Shown here: piece after piece, positions 19,160 to 28,295 of the stretch
Layout: the number at the start of each line of letters is the position of its first letter
Position numbering within the stretch: the stretch's first letter is position 1
Assembly: GCA_963575745.1 (NCBI GenBank)
Contig: CAUYUJ010015941.1
Coordinates: 32,501-62,500 of the forward strand
Source: Prorocentrum cordatum
Taxonomy: Eukaryota > Sar > Dinophyceae > Prorocentrales > Prorocentraceae
Length of the DNA: 30,000 bases
Direction of reading: 5' to 3'
The notes under the pieces: generated by a model
What the model was told of the DNA's origin: nothing
Databases searched by the model: none
Seen by the model: the letters and a program-made list of their open reading frames with translations, nothing else
Position numbers and translations under genes: made by a program

Positions 19160-19920
19160 AGGCTTCGTCTTCGCCGCATGTTGCGGCGCGCCCTAGTCTC
19201 AGCCAGGTGTCGCCACAGCCAAACATTTTTGGAGCTTTTCGCCGGCGAGGCGGGCATGTCCATGGCCGTGAGTGAGGGCCCAGGGCAGCGCCGCGTCTTC
19301 GGTCGACATTCTGAAACAAATCTGGTTCGACATGAGCCGCCAGGTCGTGCAGTCGACGATTTTGGAGTGGATTTCGAGCAATGTGGTTTCTGCTGTATGG
19401 ATGGGGACGCCGTGCTGCGCCTGGTCCCAAGCCCGCCGCGGGCCCCCTGGCTCCAGCTGGTGCCGGCTTCGTAGTGCCGAGCATGTTTGGGGCCTCCCTA
19501 ACCTGGGCCCCATCGCCTCCGAGGCACGCGCAAGTGGGAGCGACCAGTTGCGTTTCTGTTTGCGGGCGGTTCGAGGCTGCCATCGCGCAAGAACCCCAGT
19601 TGCCCTCGAGAACCCTGGGTCCAGCTGGCTGTGGAAGGCCCCATCCGCTCGAGCGCCTGGCGCGTCGTGCGACTTGCCGGGCCTGCGCCGTGGACTTCTG
19701 CGGGTCCGGGGCTCGTTGGCGCAAAAGGACCAGGGTGCAGATCTGGGCCCCCAGTTTTTCCACTCAGCTCTCCGCCCTCTGTCATGGTCGAGGGGGCGTC
19801 TGCAGTCATTCTTTGAAGCCCCGCATCGTTTCGACCGGGGTGGATCAGAGTTCGGGCGCATTGTGGACTCGCGCTGCTGAGCCCTCTCCCCCTCGTTTCT
19901 GTTCCTGCTTTGCCCGAGCT
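19160..19920 (+). pseudogene. Element A methyltransferase-like C-terminal domain
   Basis: Three frames must be joined. Frame 2 has FLELFAGEAGMSMAV (19226-19270), like the S-adenosylmethionine loop (motif I) of cytosine-C5 methyltransferases. Frame 3 has WMGTPCCAWS (Pro-Cys at 19410-19415), like motif IV, and VALENP (Glu-Asn at 19608-19613), like motif VI. Frame 1 then has VDFCGSGARWRKRTRV and a conserved tail to about 19920. Element B has the same motif series and tail, so the domain is a true part of this element family. Activity as a DNA methyltransferase is inference. The Dam-type adenine methyltransferase reported in DIRS elements has a different motif (DPPY/W). Confidence 0.6.
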
Positions 19921-19930
19921 CTGAGACGAA

Positions 19931-20013
19931 GTGCCGATTCAAATCGTTTATGCCGTCTGTGTCAGATAATTTCAGAATAGCGCGGCAAATGGGTCATCTC
20001 TTTCTTTTTTGTG
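19931..20013. other. Short spacer right of element A
   Basis: AT-balanced sequence without a recognised feature. A copy of the element's left-end hairpin was looked for here and not found. Confidence 0.4.
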
Positions 20014-20338
<325 letters not shown>

Positions 20339-20431
20339 TATTCCGCCGAGCGCAGCCCAGGGGCCTCCCTGTTCGTCGGACCCGCCTGGCCCGATACACA
20401 CAAACAGTCTCCTGCCCATGGATAGTGTCAC

Positions 20432-20596
20432 GATGAGTATGATGATGATGGCGCTGGCGATGACGATGGCGATGATGATGATGATGGTTATGTCGATGAT
20501 GACGACGATGATGGCGATTATGATGATAGTGTTGAGGATGGTGGTAACGGTGATGCTGATGATGCTGCTGCTGCTGATGCTGCTGATGATGATGAT
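20432..20596 (+). repeat. Imperfect GAT/GCT microsatellite left of the LINE relic
   Basis: GATGAT units with GGC, GAC and GCT variants run up to the first readable endonuclease sequence of the LINE copy. Confidence 0.9.
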
Positions 20597-20640
20597 TCCA
20601 TCCGGAAATCGTTCGCAAAACGTTGGAATGCTGTATCAGA

Positions 20641-21129
20641 AAGGGCTTCAATAATGCACAACTGGGCAATTGGACATAGGCCGACGATGGTAGAACGATT
20701 GGTCACCACGGTTTTGGCAGCTCGTCTTCACGACGCGAATGGTTGGAGGCTTGGGCTGTCTGTGAGAACATAGTCTTTTCCACCGCTGACTTTTCAACGA
20801 GAACAGATCAGCGCTCCACTGGTCGTGGATCTTCTGTGAACGAAAGCATGTTCATTATATTATTGGGCCGGGGGGCATGGCGCCGCGTCGTAAAGGCAGA
20901 CGCGCACTCGTGCATCGACATTGGCTCGGACCTCAATGCTGTCCGTGCGAACCCTGCAATCCAGATGCGCGTGTGTGTGTCAGAGGAAGCGGCGAAATGC
21001 AGGAAGCGGGAGAGATGTGTACAATGGGAAACGGTTGATGCAATGGAGTACAAGCACAAGGCGCACGACATTTTCATCGCTGCAGAGTCGCGGGGGGCCA
21101 CCCTGGAGACGAGTCAAACGAAGATGTGA
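20641..21129 (+). pseudogene. LINE endonuclease, C-terminal part
   Basis: Frame 1 reads GHHGFGSSSRREWLEAW (the segment leading to the Asn/His loop of exonuclease-endonuclease-phosphatase enzymes), then a middle part with FIILLGRGAWRRV. IDIGSDLNAVRA (around 20917-20950) follows, the place of the conserved Ser-Asp-His that ends the fold. His is replaced by Leu (SDL, 20926-20934), so the general base is lost. A TAG at 20677-20679 breaks the frame before it. The N-terminal half with the metal-binding residues is not readable upstream, where the microsatellite begins. In a live LINE this domain nicks the target DNA to prime reverse transcription. Confidence 0.65.
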
Positions 21130-21506
21130 TGTTGCATGCCGCATCGATCGCTGGAGTTGCGCAGTCTCAACAGAACGCCCGCGGCAGATCGACGAATGAT
21201 ATCCTCCAACGGCTTCGCGATCATCGCTCGCTTCTTCGACGTGCGTCTGGCGAGCGCTCAAACGCAAGCAAACATATCAGCAGGGAATTGCGAATATTGC
21301 ATCGCGTAGAGCGCAAGGGGCGAGTGGCAGAAATGCCGGCCGGGCGAAGGGCTCGGACGGATGCCTCTGACCGCAGACAGGCGTGGGCGTATGTTCAGCA
21401 AATCTAGCCCGGATGCTGCTGGCGAGTATCAGGTGGACAGGCAATCCAGCATGTGCAGGTTGCAGATTTGTATGTTGACTTGTACACATGAGGAAAATCA
21501 TCTAGC
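21130..21506 (+). pseudogene. LINE linker between endonuclease and RT
   Basis: Frame 3 (21126-21407) reads a basic helical segment with STNDILQRLRDHRSLLRR and SKHISRELRIL-like stretches, typical of the spacer between endonuclease and RT in LINEs. No catalytic function is expected. The stop at 21405-21407 and the following sequence are decayed. Confidence 0.45.
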
Positions 21507-22071
21507 GTGCCCGCAGAAGCGGCGCCCATGGCAGTTGGCGATGAACGCGCACAATTCACGAATAGTGATGTCGCTGATGCGATCCGACACTTGCGTCGCG
21601 CACGTTTTAAAGACATTATCAGCATCGGGGCTGATATAAACAAGGAATGTGGCGGCGCCTTGGTGCGAGCTAATAAACCATCTATTTCTATTCTTGGCAA
21701 TCCGATCTAGGGCCAGCGAAATGCAATAATCCGATGGCATCGGTGATTTTCAAATCAGGGGACCCCAAGCGCACTAGCACTTCCATGTCCACTCTTCAAT
21801 TGCCCCCATCTTGTGCAAATTGTTCGCTCGAGTAGTATCGCAGAGACCCGAACCTCGGCTGGACACAGAGCAAGCGAAAGATCGAGCTGGATTTTGGCGG
21901 AGGCACAGCCCGTCTGATCATGTATGCACGGCTTCTCAACTACAGGCTACAGTTTGGGAGCGGAATCGAAGTTTATGGTGCGCCGCTTTTGGTTTCATCA
22001 TGGCTCTCGATAGCGCTGGGCATAATGCAATTTGGGATGCTTTGGTAAGAGGGGGGGGGGGGGCAGGGCAT

Positions 22072-22119
<48 letters not shown>

Positions 22120-22520
22120 ATGTATATGTATGTGTGCCCAATGTACATGCATATCGTTATGTGTATACATATATATATATATACAGATCGGGACAAGATG
22201 CTCGAGTTCGGACAGGCCGAGCATGTACATCGTTATGTACATCGTTTGAACTTCGGACGCGCCACCAAGCTGGGTTGCCCTTGAGCTCGTTGCTCTCCAA
22301 CGCTGTGCTGTAAGACATTTTCCAGGAAATCATTTGAAATTGTTCCCGTCGTGGTTTGGGCGGCCTTTTGGGCCTCGCGGGCATCGCGTTGTTATCGGAT
22401 TTGCGTTTTGCGGACGACGTGTTGCTCTTTGCGGCGGTTTGCGCCGATCTGAAGCACATGCCTGCCGTTCTCGTTACTCTCGCCTCTACGAGGGGGCTGT
22501 CGCTGCATCCATGAATACGA
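21507..22520 (+). pseudogene. LINE reverse transcriptase
   Basis: Pieces in order are FTNSDVADAIRHLRRARFKD (frame 3, about 21550-21610), VIFKSGDPKR (about 21742), and KLFARVVSQRPEPRLDTEQA with AGFWRRHSPSDH (frame 1, 21817-21925). Motif A region FIMALDSAGHNAIW (21993-22035) follows, then motif B region PLSSLL and motif C FADD (22407-22418) in frame 3. A G13 run and an AT microsatellite (22075-22115) have expanded between motifs A and B, and stops lie between B and C. The catalytic Asp of motif A and both Asp of FADD are still present. Confidence 0.8.
22075..22115. repeat. AT dinucleotide microsatellite inside the LINE RT
   Basis: About 20 AT repeats are preceded by a G13 run (22051-22063), with a second short AT tract at about 22168-22183. 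Both tracts interrupt the RT frame between motifs A and B, so they arose or expanded after the copy decayed. Confidence 0.95.
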
Positions 22521-22568
22521 AAGTATTGATCAACCCAACAAAGAGGATAATCATTATTTTGCTCAAGT

Positions 22569-22965
22569 GTGTGGAAGTGGACTAGACATCGAAGTTTTAG
22601 CTTCAAGTTGCAGCGTGAAGTACCCTGGGCGCAGCGCACTTTTGCGGATCCAGCTGACGCTGAACCAGACGATCATATTTCGCTTGCGGAGTGGAAGACG
22701 ATCATGGTGTACAATGACGAGATGATCAAATATGTCTTGTTCCTGCAATGCCAGTTTGAGCTTTTCGACACTGTGGCTAAGCCGGGAGCATTCGACGGAG
22801 CGGATTGCACTAATGGCTGGTGCAAGGCAAGAGAGGTTGCTACGATGCCACATACGAATGATGCACATGATTTTGGAGAAGGGGAGGAGGCCAGCTCGCA
22901 TTGACGATCGCATGAGCGGTACTGTTGTATCATGGTTGGGCTGGGTCAAACGTCCCACAATATAG
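22569..22965 (+). pseudogene. LINE C-terminal region
   Basis: Frame 3 (22569-22904) ends with FELFDTVAKPGAFDGADCTNGW, the Leu-Phe-Asp-x-x-x-x-Pro segment that follows the RT in many LINEs. After a frameshift, frame 1 reads RLLRCHIRMMHMILEKGRRP. A similar basic segment, RSLRRHVRMMHG, recurs at about 23004-23040, either as a small duplication or as the true continuation. Function in the live element is probably RNA binding or priming, by family. Confidence 0.5.
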
Positions 22966-23050
22966 ACATCATTACATCTGGCAGAATTTAACATTGAGTC
23001 GTAGATCGTTGCGCAGACATGTACGAATGATGCATGGGCGCAATGGGCAC

Positions 23051-23360
23051 AGCAGGCGCCCCCGAATATGCCGCCGAGGGGCGCTGTGCACTTGGGGCCG
23101 CAGTGCGCGCTGAGGTCTCAAGAAATACTTCGGCGTCATGGGCCAGATGAGATTCAAAAGCTCTTCGCGCCCACTGGTGTCCACGGAGCATCGTGCATTT
23201 CCGCGGGAGATGGGAACGCATTGGTATTTGATGCAGCGCAGAGGAACGGGGGGTGAGGGTTGCGGCATTCCCGCCTTGCCCCGTGCGGGTTGCTTTCCTT
23301 GGCCGGACACTGCGCACCTCGCTTCGCTTCGCATATATGATGAGGGCGGTGGTGGTTGGC
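23051..23360. other. Unassigned spacer between the LINE relic and the GAT tract
   Basis: No recognisable coding motif. It may contain the 3' untranslated part of the LINE copy, but no tail or target duplication is visible. Confidence 0.35.
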
Positions 23361-23392
23361 GATGATGATGATGATGATGATGCTGATGATGG

Positions 23393-23431
<39 letters not shown>

Positions 23432-23433
23432 GG
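23361..23433 (+). repeat. GAT microsatellite, left flank of element B
   Basis: Nearly perfect GAT repeats run directly into repeat A1 of element B. The sequence right of the element (29513-29657) is of the same type, so the element appears to sit inside one microsatellite. Confidence 0.95.
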
Positions 23434-23517
23434 ATGGTCTTTTCTATGGATATGTAATGCATGTCGAGGGGGGGAGAGACCGAAAGCTTACTTTCCGTAG
23501 CTTTCGGCTCTCGAGCT
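23434..23517 (+). repeat. Split direct repeat A1 (left end of element B)
   Basis: It matches A2 (29250-29335). The right 40 bases (23478-23517) are identical at 37 positions, and the left half is more diverged but starts with the same ATGGTCTTT. It contains a perfect 9-bp hairpin: CCGAAAGCT (23480-23488) and AGCTTTCGG (23499-23507) around a 10-base loop. Confidence 0.85.
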
Positions 23518-23520
23518 GAG

Positions 23521-23540
23521 CGCCGCGGCGGACCGCGGCG
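23521..23540 (+). promoter_or_regulatory. GC hairpin one base upstream of the gag ATG
   Basis: CGCCGCGG (23521-23528) and CCGCGGCG (23533-23540) form a perfect 8-bp stem with the loop CGGA. The gag ATG starts at 23542. In the RNA this would be a very stable structure abutting the start codon, and it may restrain translation. Confidence 0.5.
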
Positions 23541-23541
23541 C

Positions 23542-25250
23542 ATGCCCTTGCTGGGCCTCCCGGAGGGCTTGCTGGGAATTCTAGACCGCTGGGGGGTGCC
23601 CGCGCTGCGGGCTTGGGTGTCGCGCTGCCCGGCGATCGACGTTCCGCCTTTCCCCGCGTGCCCGGGCTGTCCGCCGTGCCCAGGGGCGACCGCGGGCGCC
23701 GCCGCGAGCTCGGTGGCCTTCGCCTGCCTGGCCGCATGCCTTGCCGGGGCTGCGTTCGGCGCCCTGGGCGCGATCGCGGCGCTGCGACTCTCCGCTTCAC
23801 CGCCGAGTCGCAGGGCGAGGTCGCGGCGCCGGCTGGAGGGGCTCCCTCGCGCCTGGCGCTGGCGGCGGTCACGGATGGCGGAAACGCGGGCCTGGGTGCT
23901 GCACGACGTGGCAGGCGCGCGGCTCTTCCACCAGAGAAGGCTGGCGGGGCAATTGGCGCTTGCGGATGACGTCGTCGCCGTCGCGCCCGACGACGTGGTC
24001 TACGCGGAGATTGCTGACTGCGGGGCCGGACATCGCCGCGGTGCGTTGCTCGGCGGAGAGGCCGCCCCCTCTGGGGATCGCTTACAGGTCCGGGAGGGCG
24101 CCCTCGGCGGCTCGCGAGGCTGCCTGGCTCGCCGCGGCGCTCGCCGAGGCGGGCGCCGAGTTCGCGCGGCGGCGCCCTGGGGCTCCACTATGCGGGAGGG
24201 GCGTTCCTCCCGAAGAGCGGTGGGCTGCTGTCTCGGGCGGCCGCGCCCGCGGCGGCGGTGCCGGCCGCCGTGCCGGCCGCTTGGGGGCCTGCAGCGGGGG
24301 CCTTGGTGGCTGGGGCGCCGCCGCCTGCCGTCGGCGCGGCCGCCGTCGCGCCGCTGGGCGCCCCCCAGCCGAGGCCCCGCCGCCCGTGCCTGCTGCTGGG
24401 GGACCCATCGCGGCGGGGGCCCCTCTCGCCGTGGGTGCGCCGCCTGGGCCTGGCTGTGAGGGCGACGACGGGCCGCCTCTCAGCCCCGACGGCGAGGCCC
24501 CCGCGGGCTGGGCGTGGGTGGTGGCCGAGGACGTCGAGTCGTTCCGCTTCGGCACGGCGGTGCAGGTCGGTCCGATCGCGGGCGTCGTGCTGGCGGCCGG
24601 GCGCTGGCGTGTCGGCGGTGGCCTTCATCCTCGAGGATTGGAGGCGGGCTGACTTCACCTCGAAGTGGCGCGGGGCCGACCCGCGGACGACGGCTCGCCT
24701 CCCTGGCGGCGCAGGCCCGCGCAGCTGGCTCTCCGTCGTCGAGTCCGCGAGGGAGGTGGTGGATCCATATGCCGCCGCCTCGCTCGGCCGCCTGGCGCGT
24801 GTCCTGGCTGCTGCGCCAGGGGGGGGCTTATTCAGCATTGCGAGAGTTGGGGGGGCGCGGAAGCGGCTCAGCACTTCGGACTACGGCGTCACGGAGCACC
24901 GCGCGCTGAGCATGGTGCTGGAGGACCTCGCGACGGTCGACGATGTGAGCGCGGCGAATCTCGTGGGCGTCGAGAGGCCCCCGCGGGAGATTCAGCTCAT
25001 CGAGCATTTCTGGGGGGAGAAGCAGCGCGAGCAGGACGCATCGCTGCAGAAGTTGCCGCAGGAGGAGATCAGCGCCTTCATGGGCGGGGCAGGTCCTGCC
25101 AGCCGCCCGAGCAGCATGGTCTGCCCTGCGCTCCCCGATGTGGTTGGCAAGGAGCTCGAGCGCGTAAGTCAGCTCAAGAAGAATGCTCGGAAGCTTCAAA
25201 AAGAAGCGAAGGCCGCCTGCGGGGCCAAAGCCGGAGGCGCGAAGTCATGA
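23542..25250 (+). pseudogene. Element B gag-like protein with Cys/Pro-rich and membrane-like N-terminus
   Basis: ATG 23542 is chosen because it directly follows A1 and the leader hairpin and begins the conserved start MPLLGLPEGL. Next come a Cys/Pro-rich segment (PACPGCPPCPG, about residues 35-45) and a hydrophobic Ala/Leu segment (about residues 51-83) long enough to span a membrane. The frame shifts from 1 to 2 near 24020 and to frame 3 by about 24620, around a Pro/Ala-rich linker. The C-terminal part matches element A in layout: a helical region with EHRALSMVLEDLATVDDVSAAN, then a charged tail with KELERVSQLKKNARKLQKEA. The stop is TGA 25248-25250. The role in RNA packaging is inferred from position. 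Confidence 0.6.
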
Positions 25251-27480
25251 TGACGCGTTGCCTGGAGGGGTGTGCTGGCCCAGCCTCTCCAGGTGCCGCG
25301 GGAACTGGGCCCGCCTCGGCGGGCGCCCGCGCTGCTGAGGATGTCCGTGGCAGGCGCGGTGGCGCGGGCGCGGAGCGGAAGCGGGGCATCTTTCCGCTGC
25401 CGGCGCATGCTGCCGCTGACCCCGGCGGACTGGCTGAGGGGCGGGGCTCGCGCTGCATGCGGGGGCGGGCGCGCCGCGCCGCTTCCGCGCCGCGGCTCGC
25501 CAGGCAGGCGGTGGAGCCGCTCGGCGCCCTCGGCGGCGCGGGGGGGGAGGGCTGCTCGCTGCCGCTTGGCGACCCGACGCTGGCGCGGCAGCGCTGCCTG
25601 ACGCGCTTCGCGGACGCCGTCTCTCAGCTGGGCCCCCCGTTGGGCGACCTCCAGTCTTTGGCAGCCCTGCAGGGGCTCCAGGCTGCTCTGTCCTACGACG
25701 GCATGCTGTCGACCAGGGCGGAGGCGATGGGCGTCTCCCGACTCTCGCTGCCGCCCCCGGGTAACTGTCCCGTCTCGCTGGAGCGGCTTCTGGAGTCCGA
25801 CGTCTTTGATTCCGTCTATCGTGATATCTCGGATAAGGTCTTCCTAAAGACCGAAGTTTTGCAGTTAAAGAGGGATGCTGGCTTCAGGGAGCCCTGCTTC
25901 GGTTGCTGGGGGCCGACGTGATCGACCTCGTCAGCGACCCCAGCGAGGTGAAGGATGAGGTGGGTCTCTTCAGCGTGCCCAATAAGAGTGGGCGGCAGCG
26001 GCTCGTCGTGGACGCGCGGCCGGCCCGCCAACTTCTGGTTCGGCGACCCCGCGGACGTGCGCCTGGCCGCGGGTTCGGCGCTGGCGGCGATCGAGCTACC
26101 CGATGGCGCGAGCCTGTGGACGGCCTCGGCAGACAGCGCGGACGCCTTCTACAACATGGGGCTTCCGCACGCTTGGCGGCCATACTTCGCGCTCCCGCCG
26201 ATGGACGCGTGGAGGCTGGGGCGGGGGGCCGACCGCGGGCAGCAGCAGCCTTGGCCGCTGTGGCCGCGTCTTGCGGTGTTGCCCATGGGATGGACCCGCG
26301 CGCTGGCTGTCTGTCAGCGGGTGTCGGAGTCGGCGCCTGATCGGGCGGGGTTGGCGGTTGCGACGAGGGTGGACGACCGCCAGGTCTGCCCAGGCTTGGC
26401 TGGCGGTGCCCACCTCGAGTGCGTCGACAACTTTGCCTCGCTCTCGCTGGATCGCGACACCACCGAGCGGATGAAAAACGACATGGTCACGACGCTGCGC
26501 GAGAGCGGCCCCCCCGTTCACGAGGGGGGGAGCGCGGCCTTGCACGCGCAGCTGCTGGGCTGGGTCATCGGCGGCGATCGCGGGTCAGTGTCTCCGACCC
26601 CGCGTGCGCTTTCGTCTTTATGGTCAGGAGGCCGCTGCTATCCATCTTCTCTGGTGTGCGCCGCTTCATCTCCAAGGCGGGCGAGGCGCCGCGGCCGTGG
26701 TGGCCCAGCGTGTGGCGGGAGCTGGCTTGTGCCATGGGCGTCGTGCCGCTGGCCTCGGCGGACCTGCGCGCCGACTGGCTGGGGCGAGTCACGCGCGCGG
26801 ATGCCTCCGAGTAGGGCCGAGGGGAGTGCGAGCGAGAGTTCGATACAGGCATCGCCCGGAAGCTTGGTCGAGTCCAGGAGCGCCGGCGCTTCCGCGACCC
26901 TAGCGCGAAGGCCCCTCGGGAGCAGCTCATGATGCCCCCGGAGTCCAACGAGAGCCTCGTCGACACCGAGTCGCAGTCGAGGCCGAACGACCTCGGTAGC
27001 TCGCAGGCTCCCGCGGAGCCCTTCGACATCGTGAAGTGCGATCGCTCGATCGACACGAATCGCAAACCTCGTCATCGTGATGTCCTCAAAATTCCAGCGA
27101 CGGACCACTTGAATCCAACGGGCTTCGAGCCTCTGGAGGTGGAGTACGTCTCGGGTGATTTGGTTGTCATCTCTAGTGGGTCCTGGGGGCGAGAGGAGCA
27201 TATCACTGCATTCGAAGGGGGGGCCCTGATGCACGCCCTGAAACATGTACTTCGAGATGCGAAACAGCATGGCCATCGTGTTCTGCTTCATTCGGAAAGC
27301 CTCGTCGCCGTCCTGGCTCGCTCCTCGCGGCCGAGGATGGCCCGCGTCTGCCGCCGGCGGGCTGGCCTCGCCTCTGCGGGCGGCATCGTCGCGGCGCTGT
27401 GCTGGATACCGTCGGAGGCAAACCCAGCGGACCTGCCGTCGCGCCAGCCCCTGTGCATAGGGGCGTGGTTTCAGTGGGAC
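25247..27480 (+). pseudogene. Element B reverse transcriptase-RNase H
   Basis: It starts at ATG 25247, which overlaps the gag TGA by three bases. An N-terminal extension runs in frame 2 to 25921. After a shift, frame 1 has the fingers motif VGLFSVPNKSGRQRLVVDAR. Frame 2 then has motif A (SADSADAFYNMGLP), motif B (VLPMGWTRAL) and motif C (CVDN, 26420-26431). About 30 residues of the thumb appear deleted before RRPLLSIFSGVRRF (frame 1). RNase H begins at TRADASE, is cut by TAG 26812-26814, and continues in the same frame with TAFEGGALMHALKH and CWIPSEANPADLPSR to about 27450. The catalytic Asp expected in LLHSESLVAV reads as Glu. No protease was recognised. Confidence 0.8.
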
Positions 27481-27699
27481 GCAGTCGTCAGTCTGGCCGC
27501 CGCCCAGGAGCCCCGCTCTCCCGCTGGCGAGGGCGCGGAGCGCCACCCCGCCGCCTCGGCCGCCGGCGGCGGCCCCCACCTCGGCGAGGCCAACGCGGAG
27601 TTGCCGCGGCGTGGGCCCTCGCCCGAGGCTGAAGGCAGCCGAGGCAGCGGCCGGGCGCGCGGGCAGAGCGGCGGCGAGGGCGCCAGAGGTCGCCCCCCT
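27481..27699 (+). other. Pro/Ala/Gly-rich linker of element B
   Basis: A low-complexity GC-rich stretch lies between RNase H and recombinase. In the original polyprotein it is probably a flexible linker. No motif is visible. Confidence 0.4.
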
Positions 27700-28290
27700 A
27701 CGCGCCTCTGCGGGCCACGTGCTGAGAGCCGTCTCGGGGACGGTCGCCACGACGATGAAGTACCTGCGCCTGTGGGTGGATCTCACGTTGGCTGGCGACC
27801 GCGTCGGTGGCGCTGAGAACCGAGACGGCCGACGACCTGCTGGCGCAGCGGAGGGGCCGGCAGCGCGCCCAAGGCCGGGGCCCCGAGCGGGGCGCGCACA
27901 TGCTGGCGGCGCTGAAGGTCATTGTGCCGCAGTTCGCTCGCGGAGGGCTGGGGCTGCCGCAGGCGCTGCTGGTCGTCGCCCTCATCGCCGCGCGGCTGAT
28001 CGACGTGGGCCAAGCGGGCGCGGCGACCCACGTGCCCTTCGCGGGCTACCTGCGCCAGTCCGAGCTGTGCCAGCTTGGGCACTCGGGCCCGTCCGTCGTG
28101 CTAGCCCTCAAGCTGCGGGCCCTGGCCAGCGGGGGGCTGCAAGGGCGCTGGAGGCCCGTCGCCTCGGTCGCCAGGTACCTCGCGCCAGGCCGCGTGAACG
28201 AGCAGATGCAGAGAGCGCATCCTGCAGTACAGCGCGCGGCCCTGCGGGCCCCCGCTCGGCTGGCCTCGCCCCTCAGCTGGCGCTGAGGAA
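27700..28290 (+). pseudogene. Element B tyrosine recombinase with internal deletion
   Basis: Frame 2 has the N-terminal helices (RAVSGTVATTMKYLRLWVDL, about 27723-27782), and frame 3 (27807-28286) holds the rest. It contains TADDLLAQ, a GGLGLPQALL segment, then YLRQSEL with Arg I (28053). Immediately after it comes LGHSGPS (box II) and GRWRPVASVARYLAPGRVNEQM with the nucleophile Tyr (28176-28178). In element A about 95 residues separate the Arg I and box II regions; here they are fused, so the middle of the catalytic domain is deleted. Box II also has Gly where Arg II is expected (28077). Frame 3 ends with TGA 28284-28286, just before the methyltransferase-like domain. Confidence 0.7.
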
Positions 28291-28295
28291 GCTGC

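Larger units (their letters stand above)
14091..19930 (+). mobile_element. Element A: decayed tyrosine-recombinase (DIRS/PAT-like) retrotransposon
   Basis: In order on the + strand it holds a gag-like region, reverse transcriptase, RNase H, tyrosine recombinase and a methyltransferase-like domain. Element B has the same order. RT plus tyrosine recombinase, with no DDE integrase or protease seen, places it in the DIRS order. Frameshifts separate almost every domain, and key residues are changed. The left boundary is set where the GAT microsatellite ends. The right boundary is where readable protein stops. I could not find the split direct repeats that element B has, so A may be truncated at its right end, or its repeats may have been lost near the CT microsatellite. 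Confidence 0.75.
20600..23050 (+). mobile_element. LINE (non-LTR retrotransposon) relic
   Basis: The order is APE-type endonuclease, linker, reverse transcriptase with a FADD box, and C-terminal region, all on the + strand and split over all three frames by indels and stops. This is the layout of APE-type LINEs of the kind common in dinoflagellates. Base composition is clearly less GC-rich than in elements A and B. The true 5' and 3' ends are not defined. The left side touches a GAT microsatellite, and the right side fades out about 300 bases before the next one. The copy is certainly inactive. Confidence 0.8.

Noticed and set aside
16637-19263. Long minus-strand ORFs opposite element A
   Set aside because: They are shadows of the RT and recombinase frames in GC-rich DNA. 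The + strand carries the ordered conserved motifs.
26638-27786. Minus-strand ORF of 382 residues opposite element B
   Set aside because: It is the antisense shadow of the RNase H region; the + strand shows the RNase H motifs.
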